Assembly (NCBI GenBank): GCA_938002605.1 | Contig: CALLAF010000004.1 | Span: forward strand, 124,001-188,000 | Direction of reading: 5' to 3' | DNA from: an uncultured Paracoccaceae bacterium | GTDB lineage: Bacteria > Pseudomonadota > Alphaproteobacteria > Rhodobacterales > Rhodobacteraceae | Length of the DNA: 64,000 bases | Part shown: piece by piece, positions 1-8,401 of the stretch | Numbering within the stretch: the stretch's first letter is position 1 | Layout: the number at the start of each line of letters is the position of its first letter | Notes under the pieces: model-generated | The model's input: the letters and a program-made list of their open reading frames with translations, nothing else | What the model was told of the DNA's origin: nothing | The model's database searches: none | Translations under genes and position numbers: made by a program

Positions 1-437
1 TGGGATCGCGGGCCCGGTCCATAATCGCGATCCGGCCCGGCCCAATGCCACCTTGCGCCCAAATCTCAATCTGCACGGCCAGCGGCGGCCAAGCCGCAAA
101 ACTGCGCTCTGGGTCGCGTGGGTACGCAATATCTGCGACCGCAGCTGCGTACATTTGCACCGGATCTTTGATCACATATCCGCGTTCAGCCAACATGGCA
201 TCAAGCCGTTCTTCACCAGCACGGATCATAAAAAGCGGGCGCTGCCCACCGTCAATCATCGCCTCTTGGGCGATTTCGATGTCGGCTTCTTGAAAGGGTT
301 GCTCTGCGGTTGCGGCATTGACCCGGCTGCTGTTGCTATCGTCAAGCCGGACAGTCCAAGGACCGAGCGCCTGTTTCACGGCGGCGGGCCAGGTCCCCTC
401 GATCACTGCATATAGTTTTCGTGCATCTGGAAAACTC
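1..437 (-). CDS. GNAT family N-acetyltransferase (N-terminal part, cut by window edge)
   Basis: An open frame reads from the ATG at 437 off the left edge, giving about 145 residues with no stop. It begins MSFPDARKLYAVIEGTWPAA and continues through GPWTVRLDD, a pattern seen at the N-terminus of GNAT acetyltransferases related to Rv0428c. The acetyl-CoA-binding motif should lie beyond the window. The start overlaps the stop of the upstream molybdopterin-binding gene (ATGA at 438-435), so the two are probably translationally coupled at the end of the malonate operon. Substrate unknown. The family call rests on the N-terminal half only. Confidence 0.72.
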
Positions 438-1158
438 ATTCACAAAACACCTTCTTTAGCGCGATAAACGCCGAATCAAGCTGCGCAATATCACTTCCAC
501 GCAGCACGAGGTTGGTACCATATTGGCCATCTTTCTGAAACGGGTATGACCCGACCGAAAGATCGCTGTGCTGGGTCGCGAATGCGGTCAAGCGCGCGGC
601 GACATCCCCTTCGCCTTGCATCAATGGCAGGGTGCGCGACTGTAATGGCGCGCCACCCGCCAATTCCGGCAAAATACTCGCCACCATGGCCTGAAACACC
701 GACGGCACCCCTGCCATGACATGCACGTTGCCCAAGGTAAATCCGGGGGCAATGCTGACAGGGTTATCGATAAGCACGGCCCCATCAGGAATGCGGGCCA
801 TGCGCAAACGCGCCGCGTTTAATTCCTTGCCAGAGGCGTCATAATGCGCTTGTAGCAGGGCCTTTGCATCATCGCGCACATCGATTGCGCGATCAAACGC
901 GGCGGCGATACAGTCAGCGGTGATATCATCATGGGTTGGGCCAATGCCACCGCTTGTGAAAACATGGTCATACCAGTCCGACAATGCACGCACTGCGGCG
1001 ATAATCGCCGGGCGGTCATCGCTGACCACGCGGACTTCGCGTAGGTCAACGCCGACGGCAGTCAATGCCCCCGCAAGGTGATGCATGTTCGCATCGCGCG
1101 TGCGCCCAGACAGAATTTCGTCACCAATCACAAGCATAGCGGCGGTTGGGTTGGGCAT
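436..1158 (-). CDS. CinA-type molybdopterin-binding domain protein
   Basis: A stand-alone molybdopterin-binding (MoaB/CinA N-terminal, MoCF_biosynth) domain of 240 residues. The N-terminal MLVIGDEILSGRTRDAN and the TSGGIGPTHDDIT loop are the substrate-binding signatures of this fold. The C-terminal CinA nicotinamide-nucleotide amidase domain is absent, as in many alphaproteobacterial single-domain homologues. I chose the ATG at 1158 rather than the longer frame to 1191 because AGGAGA lies 6-7 bases upstream of it. It sits 62 bases after the malonyl-CoA synthetase stop on the same strand, so it may be the distal part of that transcript. Biochemical role uncertain; nothing in the sequence ties it to malonate. 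Confidence 0.85.
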   Translation of the reverse strand: MPNPTAAMLVIGDEILSGRTRDANMHHLAGALTAVGVDLREVRVVSDDRPAIIAAVRALSDWYDHVFTSGGIGPTHDDITADCIAAAFDRAIDVRDDAKALLQAHYDASGKELNAARLRMARIPDGAVLIDNPVSIAPGFTLGNVHVMAGVPSVFQAMVASILPELAGGAPLQSRTLPLMQGEGDVAARLTAFATQHSDLSVGSYPFQKDGQYGTNLVLRGSDIAQLDSAFIALKKVFCE

Positions 1159-1220
1159 TAGCGATCTCCTACGGGTGGTGTTCAGATGCACACACCTATG
1201 ACGCGCACATGCCCGCGAAT

Positions 1221-2714
1221 CTATACCCCATATTCATCGCGCAAAAGGTTCTTTTGGACCTTACCCATCGTATTGCGCGGCAACGCGTCGCGCATGATAT
1301 AGCGGCGCGGGTGCTTAAACCGGGCCAACTCTGCCGTGACCTGTGCCGCGATTTCATCGCTGGTCACCGCCGCCTCGGGTTCAAGAATAACCGCAGCCAG
1401 AACCGATTCACCAAAATCGGGATGCGGCACGCCAAAAACAGCACTTTCCAAGACCCCGTCAACATCATTGATCACGTCCTCGATCTCTTTGGGGTAGATG
1501 TTGTAGCCGCCAGAAATAATCAGGTCTTTTTGACGTCCAACAATGCTAATCCGTCCGTCTTCAGCTGCGACGCCAAGATCACCGGTAATAAAAAATCCAG
1601 TCTCGCGCAGCTCTTCACGGGTTTTTTCGGGCATATTGAGGTAGCCTTGGAATACGTTGTCACCGCGAACTTCGATCATGCCGATGTCGCCTGCGGGTAC
1701 GGGTGCGCCTGTGTCTGGGTCAGTGATGATCACTTCGGTGCCGGGCAGCGGATAGCCGACCGTGCCCGCAATCCGGTCGCCCGCGAAAGGATTTGACGTG
1801 ATCATATTGGTTTCAGTCATCCCGTAGCGTTCCAAAATACGCTGGCCGGTCCGTTGTTCAAACGCAGTATGGGTTTCGGCCAATAGCGGGGCCGAACCTG
1901 AAACGAACAAACGCATGTTTGCGCAAAGATCGCCAGTCAAGCGCTGGTCATCTAACAGCCGCGTGTAGAACGTCGGCACCCCCATCAACATGGTCGATTT
2001 GGGTAGCTCGGCAATCACCGAATCTTGGTTAAACGCTTGCATGAAACGCACCTGGGCCCCCGCCAAAAGCGAGGTATTCATCGCCACAAAAAGCCCGTGT
2101 GTATGAAAAATCGGCAAGGCGTGGATCAGCCGGTCTTTATCCGTGATTTCCCAAAGGTCTGTAAGCGAGCGCGCATTCGAAAGCAGGTTCTTATGCGACA
2201 ACATCGCGCCCTTCGAGCGCCCGGTCGTGCCAGATGTATACAGTAGCGCGGCCAGATCATCAGGCCCGCGAGACGCTGTTTCAAACGTCGTGCTTGCCGC
2301 GTCCGCCGCTTGTGCCAATGTCCCGGATCCATCAGCCGCGATTGTCAAAACAGGGACGTCAAAAGCCGCATCAATGCGTGCCAAATCGCTGCTATCGCAG
2401 ATGATCAGGCTCGGCGTTGCGTCCTTAGCGAAATAGCTAAGCTCCGACTGCGTGTAGGCGGTGTTTAGCGGTAAATAGACGGCGCCCGCTTGGATCGCGG
2501 CCCCGTAGAGCGCGATTGTGTCCGCCGTTTTGGGGGCTTGAACCAAAATCCGGCCACCGGGTTGCACGCCAGCGTCGCGCAAAACATGCGCCAACTGGGC
2601 CACACGCTGGACAAACCCGGCATAGCTGACCGTTTGACCATCATCGCAAACCAAAAAGGGTTGCGTGTTGTTTGCGTGTGGCGCGATCAGCGCATCATAA
2701 AGTGTATTTGTCAC
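1221..2714 (-). CDS. matB: Malonyl-CoA synthetase (ANL superfamily)
   Basis: AMP-forming ligase of 497 residues. The P-loop-like LLYTSGTTGRSKGAMLSH, the ERYGMTETNM motif, the hinge GRQKDLIISGGYNIYPKE and the C-terminal PRNTMGKVQK lysine motif are all present, so the enzyme looks intact. MatB activates malonate (or methylmalonate) to malonyl-CoA with ATP. Assignment to malonate rather than another acid rests on overall resemblance to MatB and on the gene directly upstream encoding malonyl-CoA decarboxylase. The start is GTG, overlapping the TGA of that gene (GTGA at 2714-2711), which indicates translational coupling. Together the two give malonate to acetyl-CoA plus CO2 in the cytoplasm. Confidence 0.93.
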   Translation of the reverse strand: MTNTLYDALIAPHANNTQPFLVCDDGQTVSYAGFVQRVAQLAHVLRDAGVQPGGRILVQAPKTADTIALYGAAIQAGAVYLPLNTAYTQSELSYFAKDATPSLIICDSSDLARIDAAFDVPVLTIAADGSGTLAQAADAASTTFETASRGPDDLAALLYTSGTTGRSKGAMLSHKNLLSNARSLTDLWEITDKDRLIHALPIFHTHGLFVAMNTSLLAGAQVRFMQAFNQDSVIAELPKSTMLMGVPTFYTRLLDDQRLTGDLCANMRLFVSGSAPLLAETHTAFEQRTGQRILERYGMTETNMITSNPFAGDRIAGTVGYPLPGTEVIITDPDTGAPVPAGDIGMIEVRGDNVFQGYLNMPEKTREELRETGFFITGDLGVAAEDGRISIVGRQKDLIISGGYNIYPKEIEDVINDVDGVLESAVFGVPHPDFGESVLAAVILEPEAAVTSDEIAAQVTAELARFKHPRRYIMRDALPRNTMGKVQKNLLRDEYGV

Positions 2715-4009
2715 GCGGTTGGCTCCTTCGGTTTTGTCTGTAGCGACGCCGTTGACAGGTTTTGAACGCTGCGTGCGGCGACGAGAGTTGACGCCATGGC
2801 GAAATCTTCGTGATTTCGTTCGGTTTGCGTCAAATTGTAAAGATAATTCACCATTGCCCCGCTTGATTGCGCCATACCATTGGCAGAGCTATCTGCGCCC
2901 GCGTGAATGTCGTGTACTTCAGCGCCATTGCCAAGGTGAAAACGTGTGACCGGATCAAGCGGCATACCGTCCGCACGCTTAGCGCCAAGCAAATAACGGG
3001 CCGCCATCGCACGAATATCATCTTCGGGGGCTTCGCCGTCTAGAATGGCCTGCGCTGCAGCGCCGTGGTCAGGATCATCAACTTGGGTCGCAAGCCATTT
3101 GTTCAGTCCTGGGATCGGCGACAGAGTCACAAATGTCTCAAGCTGCGGACATTCGAGCGATAATTCTGCCACCACTTGCTTGATCAACAGGTTTCCAAAG
3201 CTGATCCCGGTCAGCCCTTTTTGGCAATTCGAGATGGAATAGAACACGGCTGATTTAGCCTGATCCGCATCAAGCGGAGTACGCCCTTCGGACAAAAGCT
3301 CATCGATCGATCCGGGAATATCTTTGGTTAAGGCAACCTCTACAAAGATCAGTGGCTCATCGGGCATCGCCGGGTGAAAAAACGCAAAGCAACGCCGATC
3401 TGGCGGGTACAGACGCCGCCGCAAGTCATCCCAATCATCGATTTCATGCACGGCCTCATAGGCGACGATTTTATCCAAAATACGCGCCGGGGTATCCCAG
3501 CTAATCTGCTGCAAAACCAAGAAACCGCGATTGAACCAACTACGCAACAAATGCGCAAAATCATGGTTCGTGCGTTTTAGATCGGGATGATCGCGCAGCA
3601 GTTTCAACAAATCGACCCGCATCGAAACGAGCGCGGCAGTCGCCCCGACAGGCTGGTTCAACCGCCGCAACAATTCTTGGCGTTTGGGTTCCGCTGCTTG
3701 GCTCAGTGTTTTGAACAATTCTGGGGTCGGTTCATTTGCATATTGCGCCGCAATTTCAGCAACCTTTGCCGCATCAATATCAAGATCGGAATTTAAATAG
3801 TAAAAGAACGCCGTTTTGTCGTCGACCGTGAGCGCGGCGTAACGTTCCAACACCGTCGCAGCCAGCCGAAAACCGGATACTTCGCCTTCAGCTGATAACA
3901 ATGCTTGGCAAAGCGCATAGATGTCGCGCGTGTCATCTTTGCCGTGCAAGGCACCCCGACGGTCAAAGAGTTGTGATAGAATATCCCCGAGAAAGCGATT
4001 TCGCTGCAT
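2711..4009 (-). CDS. matA: Malonyl-CoA decarboxylase
   Basis: 432-residue member of the malonyl-CoA decarboxylase family, converting malonyl-CoA to acetyl-CoA and CO2. The first third is the helical N-terminal domain. The C-terminal GNAT-fold catalytic domain shows LSPIPGLNKW and FHLGNGAEVHDIHAGAD, the conserved Ser- and His-bearing blocks of the family. The start at 4009 is preferred because TGGAG lies 6 bases upstream (TGGAGACTATC-ATG); a longer frame to 4024 has no ribosome site. It is the first gene of the malonate operon, and a perfect AATATCGATATT palindrome lies about 30 bases upstream, consistent with control by the neighbouring GntR protein. Confidence 0.95.
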   Translation of the reverse strand: MQRNRFLGDILSQLFDRRGALHGKDDTRDIYALCQALLSAEGEVSGFRLAATVLERYAALTVDDKTAFFYYLNSDLDIDAAKVAEIAAQYANEPTPELFKTLSQAAEPKRQELLRRLNQPVGATAALVSMRVDLLKLLRDHPDLKRTNHDFAHLLRSWFNRGFLVLQQISWDTPARILDKIVAYEAVHEIDDWDDLRRRLYPPDRRCFAFFHPAMPDEPLIFVEVALTKDIPGSIDELLSEGRTPLDADQAKSAVFYSISNCQKGLTGISFGNLLIKQVVAELSLECPQLETFVTLSPIPGLNKWLATQVDDPDHGAAAQAILDGEAPEDDIRAMAARYLLGAKRADGMPLDPVTRFHLGNGAEVHDIHAGADSSANGMAQSSGAMVNYLYNLTQTERNHEDFAMASTLVAARSVQNLSTASLQTKPKEPTA

Positions 4010-4038
4010 GATAGTCTCCATCAAAGAGTCGCAGCATT

Positions 4039-4050
4039 AATATCGATATT
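4039..4050. promoter_or_regulatory. Candidate GntR operator upstream of malonate operon
   Basis: Perfect 12-bp palindrome AATATCGATATT in the 77-bp gap between the malonyl-CoA decarboxylase start (4009) and the GntR stop (4087). The same core occurs at 5172-5185 in front of the divergent YciI/GntR and catabolic operons. Two copies of one palindrome flanking a GntR/FCD gene are most simply read as its binding sites; this is inference from position and symmetry. Confidence 0.6.
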
Positions 4051-4086
4051 TTTGCAAGTCGTCCATTTAAATCGGCAAAAACGCAG

Positions 4087-4752
4087 TTAGATATCTAATG
4101 CGCGGGACAAATAATCGCCCGTCAACCGGTAATGGTTCAATAAACTTGCCGAAGCGCGGTCCTGGTCACGCTGAATTGCGGCATCCAAAATTTCTTCATG
4201 CTCTGCGGATACATCGCGTTTTTGGTAGGTCGCGCTTTTTGCCGCCAGATAGCGATACCGAATGTTCAGATCATAAAGCTGCGCGCAAAAGCGTTCCAGC
4301 ATAGGGGATTCGCTATTGGCCAAAAGCGCCATATGGAATGTCTTATGCGCCTCCTCGAACAGTTTTGTCCCCTGACCGCTGGCCTTCTTCATGTGGTGAT
4401 GGGTTAACACCAATTGTTCTTCCCAGTCTGGCGTCGCATTGGCAATTGACTGGCGCAGGGCCAAATCTTCAAGCGTGCAGCGTAACGCCAGAATTTCTGC
4501 AAAATTCGCCTTACTGGCCGGGGCCGCGCGAAACCCACGTTGGTCGATGCGTTCAACCAACATATCCGATGTCAAAAGGCTCAGCGCCTCGCGGACAGGT
4601 GAAGCACCGGTATTCAGCAAGCCGCGTAGCTGTTCAATTTTCAACTTTTGGCCTGCGGGCAATTCACCTGTTAGGATCATATCGCGCAGGGTCAGATAAG
4701 CACCGTGTGTGGCTGAAGTTTCCTTGACCTGTGTTTCGTCAATCATGGTCAT
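4087..4752 (-). CDS. GntR family regulator, FCD subfamily
   Basis: 221 residues. An N-terminal winged helix (about residues 15-85, including LRGLLNTGASPVREALSLL, the recognition-helix signature of GntR) is followed by an all-helical FCD effector domain (about 95-215) with metal-type histidines in FEEAHKTFHMALL and AEHEEIL. Such proteins usually sense a small acid or CoA ester and repress adjacent catabolic genes. The gene is downstream of the broken YciI-like gene (20-base gap) and upstream of the malonate operon, and palindromes at both promoters suggest one regulon including itself. A MatR-like role (malonate-responsive) is plausible but the effector cannot be read from sequence. The start could also be the ATG at 4746. 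Confidence 0.9.
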   Translation of the reverse strand: MTMIDETQVKETSATHGAYLTLRDMILTGELPAGQKLKIEQLRGLLNTGASPVREALSLLTSDMLVERIDQRGFRAAPASKANFAEILALRCTLEDLALRQSIANATPDWEEQLVLTHHHMKKASGQGTKLFEEAHKTFHMALLANSESPMLERFCAQLYDLNIRYRYLAAKSATYQKRDVSAEHEEILDAAIQRDQDRASASLLNHYRLTGDYLSRALDI

Positions 4753-4771
4753 ATCGGGACTTTCGCTAGGG

Positions 4772-5157
4772 TTATGTCAGGTTCACAGTCTTTGTTGAAA
4801 GTCCCACCGAGAGGTTCAACGATCCTTCGTTTATCATCCAACGCCGCAAGGTAAAACTCCGCGCGCCGCTTTTGTGCATCGGATCGGCTTCGGCTAATGC
4901 GCGGGCTGCTTCAAGACTAGGCGCACGGTAGATAATTAGACCGACCCCTTGCATATGATCACCCGTCTCGTCGGACATCGGCCCAGCAAACGCCAATTGC
5001 CCCCCGCTTCAAGGTCCGCTTGATATGCTAGATGATCAGCCAGCGCGGCTTTTACGTCTTCGGCTCCCTTTGCTGGCGTGCTTTGCGCCGCGTAAAGCTC
5101 TAGTGCGAGCGCCCCGCGCGCCTTCGCTTCCGATTTATAATCTGCCCAAGCAACCAT
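4772..5157 (-). pseudogene. YciI-like (YCII domain) protein, frameshifted
   Basis: Two overlapping frames together make one YCII-domain protein. The first begins MVAWADYKSEAKARG (ATG at 5157, with GGAGG 7 bases upstream) and runs to ADLEAGG; the second resumes QLAFAGPMSDETGDH and ends at 4772. They join at a run of six C (5000-5005 on the plus strand); one more C would restore a single frame of about 129 residues. YciI-like proteins are small ferredoxin-fold proteins, some acting as muconolactone isomerase-like or dehydrochlorinase enzymes, which would suit the dioxygenase operon transcribed divergently. Because the break is in a homopolymer, it may be a sequencing error, a phase-variable tract or a recent mutation. 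Confidence 0.8.
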
Positions 5158-5171
5158 CGTCATTCCTCCCA

Positions 5172-5185
5172 AAATATCGATATTT
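5172..5185. promoter_or_regulatory. Candidate GntR operator between divergent operons
   Basis: Perfect 14-bp palindrome AAATATCGATATTT, sharing its 12-bp core with 4039-4050. It lies 15 bases upstream of the YciI-like start and about 58 bases upstream of the FAH hydrolase start. A -35-like TTGACA (5187-5192) and a -10-like TATGAT (5198-5203) lie immediately beside it, though they are not at standard spacing from one another. Position suits a repressor controlling both divergent transcripts. Confidence 0.65.
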
Positions 5186-5242
5186 ATTGACATCTGATAT
5201 GATTGTAGGCAGAAATCTTGTGAACTGACAAGGAAGAGATGC

Positions 5243-6124
5243 ATGAAATATCTGGTGGGCAAGACAACGAATGGTACTGCGGTATTCGCTGTCGATGGTG
5301 AAAATGCCGTTAATTTAACAGCGTTAAACGCTGAAATTGGCGGTGATCTGATGGGGCTTATCCAGAACCCCGCGCTGATCGAATCAGTTGCAAGTCAGAT
5401 GGCCGACGCGCCTCGGGTTGAAGTCGCGGCGATCACGCCCGCCCTGCCTGTTGCTGAACCCGGCACCATCATCTGCCTTGGCCTGAACTATACAGACCAC
5501 ATCAAAGAGGGCGGATACGACATTCCAGACTACCCTGCCCTGTTTATGCGTGGCAAAAATTCGATCATGGCAGCAGGTGCACCGCTTGTACGCCCGACAT
5601 GTTCTGAAAAACTGGATTACGAAGCCGAGCTGATGTTCATCGTCGGCAAAGGTGGCCGTCATATTTCAGAGGCCGATGCACTAGACCATGTGTTTGGCTA
5701 TACCGTCTTTAACGACGGCTCCGTCCGCGATTACCAGCGTAAGACGCATCAATGGACACCGGGCAAAAACTTTGACGATACCGGCGCGATTGGCCCATTC
5801 GTTGTGACACCCGACGAAGTTCCAGAAGGCGCCGCCGGTCTGAAAATCGAAAGCCGTGTCGGCGACGAGATTTTGCAATCATCGAACACTGGCAACATGA
5901 TCTGGTCGGTTGCGCAAACGATCGCCACGATTTCACAATACACCACACTTGAACCCGGCGATCTGATCGCAATGGGCACACCACCCGGTGTTGGTCACGC
6001 CAAAAAGCCAAACCCACGTTGGCTTGTCCCCGGCGAAATTGTCGACATCGAAATCGAAGGAATCGGCATTTGCTCGAACCCCATCGTCGACGAAGCTGAT
6101 CACGTAAAAGGCAGTGCAGAATGA
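5243..6124 (+). CDS. Fumarylacetoacetate hydrolase family protein
   Basis: 293 residues of the FAH superfamily (bacterial C-C hydrolases, decarboxylases and isomerases acting on ring-cleavage products). The catalytic C-terminal domain starts near residue 70 with ICLGLNYTDHIKEGG. The metal-binding acids are visible in KLDYEAELMFIVGKGGR (Glu, Glu) and FNDGSVRDYQ (Asp); KNFDDTGAIGPFV and MGTPPGVGHAK complete the family pattern. AAGGAAG precedes the ATG by about 8 bases. It is the first gene of a run ending with an intradiol dioxygenase, so a role downstream of ring opening is likely. The exact substrate is not determined. Confidence 0.9.
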   Translation: MKYLVGKTTNGTAVFAVDGENAVNLTALNAEIGGDLMGLIQNPALIESVASQMADAPRVEVAAITPALPVAEPGTIICLGLNYTDHIKEGGYDIPDYPALFMRGKNSIMAAGAPLVRPTCSEKLDYEAELMFIVGKGGRHISEADALDHVFGYTVFNDGSVRDYQRKTHQWTPGKNFDDTGAIGPFVVTPDEVPEGAAGLKIESRVGDEILQSSNTGNMIWSVAQTIATISQYTTLEPGDLIAMGTPPGVGHAKKPNPRWLVPGEIVDIEIEGIGICSNPIVDEADHVKGSAE

Positions 6125-6786
6125 CCGCCCCAACAGGCCAAGAACTTGCGAATCTTCGCGCAAAGGCGCAAGCGGATCACCGCGCGCTGCGCGCCCGCAT
6201 CGATCGTTTGTCAGATGACGCGATTGATCTGATTCTGCGCGATGCGCGCTCGCATTATGCTTGGACTGACAAGCCGATCCCCGAGGGGATTCTTGAAGAA
6301 CTTTACGACATTACCATCAACGGCCCGACCAGCATGAACACCCTGCCGGCGCGGTTTACGTTTGTGTATACGCCCGAAGGCAAAGAACGGCTCGCTAAAT
6401 CGCTTAAGCCGCAAAATGTGGCGAAAATGATGGGCGCACCAGTCACGGCGATTATTTCGCACGACATGGAGTTTTGGAAAGAGCTTCCCAATCTGTTCCC
6501 ACACGAAGATCGCCGCCACCTTTTTGACGGGAAACCCGAATATTGCGAAGAAACCGCGTTTCGCAATGGCACGATGCAGGGCGCTTATTTCATGATCGCC
6601 GCGCGTGCGCTTGGGCTAGATGTCGGCGCGATGTCAGGTTTCTCAAACGCGATTGTCGACGAAGAATTCTTTGCTGGCACGACGCTTAAATCTAATTTTT
6701 TGTGCAATATTGGGTACGCTGACGAAACAGCGTTGTTCCAAAAGCTACCGCGCCTTGCCTTTGAGCAGGCCTGCAGCTTTGCCTAG
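6121..6786 (+). CDS. Nitroreductase-fold reductase, RutE/HadB type
   Basis: 221-residue FMN-dependent nitroreductase-fold protein closest in pattern to the HadB/RutE (malonic semialdehyde reductase) group: ITINGPTSMNTLPARFTFV near the N-terminus for FMN binding, and GLDVGAMSGFSNAIVDEEFF near the C-terminus. It overlaps the FAH gene by an ATGA, showing coupling. RutE reduces malonic semialdehyde to 3-hydroxypropionate. Given the malonate genes across the regulator, a three-carbon semialdehyde or a quinone/nitroaromatic substrate are both possible; sequence alone does not decide. Confidence 0.85.
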   Translation: MTAPTGQELANLRAKAQADHRALRARIDRLSDDAIDLILRDARSHYAWTDKPIPEGILEELYDITINGPTSMNTLPARFTFVYTPEGKERLAKSLKPQNVAKMMGAPVTAIISHDMEFWKELPNLFPHEDRRHLFDGKPEYCEETAFRNGTMQGAYFMIAARALGLDVGAMSGFSNAIVDEEFFAGTTLKSNFLCNIGYADETALFQKLPRLAFEQACSFA

Positions 6787-6797
6787 AGGATACTTAT

Positions 6798-7256
6798 TTG
6801 GCCATCAAAACGAAGACAGTTGTGACCTACCGGACGACCGCGCAATGCCCGACCCATGCGCGGACAGAAATCCCGGTACGTGACCTGAATGTCATCATTG
6901 ATGAGCCGATAGAGCGGGGCGGCAGCAATTTAGGCGCCACCCCAACCGAAATGGCTATGTCTGCGCTTATCGCGTGTACAAATGTAATCGGCCATAAAAA
7001 TGCACGTCGCCTAGGTGTGGACCTAGGCGACGTGACAATCGACGCAAATTGCCAATTCGACCGGCGCGGCGTTCTCATGGAGGATGAGATCGATATCCCG
7101 TTTCCGGCCGTCACGCTCACGGTGAATTGTGACACGACCGCCAGTCAGGAGGAGCTGACAGCGGTTGGCCTTGAGACCGCCAAATATTGCGCCATCGCCA
7201 AACTTTTCGAAGCGGCGGGCACAGATCTTACGGTCAATTGGGAGAAAGCGAACTAG
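6798..7256 (+). CDS. OsmC family protein
   Basis: 152 residues with the OsmC/Ohr fold: GGSNLGATPTEMAMSALIACT carries the first redox cysteine position and ETAKYCAIAKLFEAAG the second. Start is TTG at 6798 with GAGGA about 8 bases upstream; no in-frame ATG precedes a conserved region. OsmC proteins use paired cysteines to reduce organic hydroperoxides. The N-terminal VTYRTTAQCPTHARTEIPVRDL matches a subgroup seen in catabolic operons. It may protect against peroxides or quinones made during aromatic breakdown (inference). It lies between the reductase and TRAP genes in one operon. Confidence 0.88.
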   Translation: MAIKTKTVVTYRTTAQCPTHARTEIPVRDLNVIIDEPIERGGSNLGATPTEMAMSALIACTNVIGHKNARRLGVDLGDVTIDANCQFDRRGVLMEDEIDIPFPAVTLTVNCDTTASQEELTAVGLETAKYCAIAKLFEAAGTDLTVNWEKAN

Positions 7257-7297
7257 TTATCAAACGGGCGAAAGCCCATTTTCTGGGAGGAAAACAC

Positions 7298-8371
7298 ATG
7301 ATCAATTGGACACGGCGCAGCCTGATGGGTGCGGCCCTTGCGACGATGACAGCTATGCCTGTCGCAGCGCAGGAAACCATTTCAGCTGTCGTTATTGACG
7401 GCTATCCAACGCGCGCGCTTTGGGTACAAGAATTTACCGATTTCTTTATCCCCGAGGTTGACCGCCGCCTTGCCGAAACCGGCAACTATGTCATGGATTG
7501 GCAAGAAAACTATGGCGGTTCTATCGTAAAACCACGTGGCGTGCTTGAAGGCGTTCAGCTTGGTCTTGGCGACATTGGGATCGTCACGACGATCTTCCAT
7601 TCTTCTAAACTGCCGAGCCAAGGGCTCGCTGCGGTTACGCCGTTTGTTTCATCTGACGCGCGCGCGGTTGCACAGGCAATTGATGAAATTGCGCGTGAAT
7701 TCCCTGCCATGCAGAACGAATTTGCCGAACAAAACCAAGTCTATCTTGCGACGGGTGTCGTGCTTGACAGCTATCAGGTGTTCGCAACAAATGAATTGTC
7801 TGACATTTCGGGTCTTGAAGGGCTGAAGGTTGCAGGCGCGGGTATGAATTTGCGTTACCTTGAAGGTATCGACGGCGCAGCCGGTGTGCGCGGCAGTTTG
7901 ACCGATTTCTACAACATGCTGCAAACCGGGCTTGTCGACGCAGCTCAGCTTTGGCCAGAAGCCGCAGCGACGTTCAAAATCTCAGAAGTTGCCCCTTATA
8001 TGCTGCGGACAGATTTTGGCGCGGTGAACTCGAAAACCGTGACTGTGAACCAAGACTATTGGAACGCGCTGCCTGACGAAGTCAAAGAGGTGCTGCAAGC
8101 TGTGTCAATTGACTACCGCGATCACCTTGCGGGTCTTGCAATGGACCGCGCAGCTGCTGCCGAAGCTGCCTATGTTGAAGCAGGCGGAACGATCATCGAA
8201 GTATCCGAAGAAGATCGCACAGCATGGGCGAACGCGATGCCAAACATCGCGCTAGAGCTGGCGGAAACGCTGAATGCCAATGGTGAAGCTGGGACAGAGA
8301 TGCTCGCCGCATACCTCGCCAAGCTTGAAACCGCTGGTTTCGTGGGCGTCCGCGACTGGACACAGCCTTAA
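7298..8371 (+). CDS. dctP: TRAP transporter solute-binding protein (DctP family)
   Basis: 357 residues. The start is the ATG at 7298, preceded by GGGAGG; longer frames run into the osmC gene. The N-terminus MINWTRRSLMGAALATMTAM resembles a Tat signal (RRxL) followed by a hydrophobic segment and an AAQ cleavage site. The mature part has the DctP folds including FATNELSDISGLEGLKVAG and QLWPEAAATFKISEV. It binds an organic acid in the periplasm and delivers it to the DctQ/DctM pair directly downstream. Co-transcription with dioxygenase and FAH genes suggests an aromatic or dicarboxylic ligand. A GGGC-GAAA-GCCC mini-hairpin sits at 7266-7277 just before it. Confidence 0.92.
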   Translation: MINWTRRSLMGAALATMTAMPVAAQETISAVVIDGYPTRALWVQEFTDFFIPEVDRRLAETGNYVMDWQENYGGSIVKPRGVLEGVQLGLGDIGIVTTIFHSSKLPSQGLAAVTPFVSSDARAVAQAIDEIAREFPAMQNEFAEQNQVYLATGVVLDSYQVFATNELSDISGLEGLKVAGAGMNLRYLEGIDGAAGVRGSLTDFYNMLQTGLVDAAQLWPEAAATFKISEVAPYMLRTDFGAVNSKTVTVNQDYWNALPDEVKEVLQAVSIDYRDHLAGLAMDRAAAAEAAYVEAGGTIIEVSEEDRTAWANAMPNIALELAETLNANGEAGTEMLAAYLAKLETAGFVGVRDWTQP

Positions 8372-8401
8372 TCTCGACCGATCCCTGAAGGGGCCTAGAT
8401 T

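Noticed and set aside
4991-5010. Programmed frameshift in the YciI-like gene.
   Set aside because: A G6 run can slip, but there is no stimulatory structure or known precedent in this family; error or mutation is simpler.
6060-6085. tRNA T-arm-like GCTCGAACCCC string.
   Set aside because: It lies inside the FAH reading frame with no cloverleaf around it.
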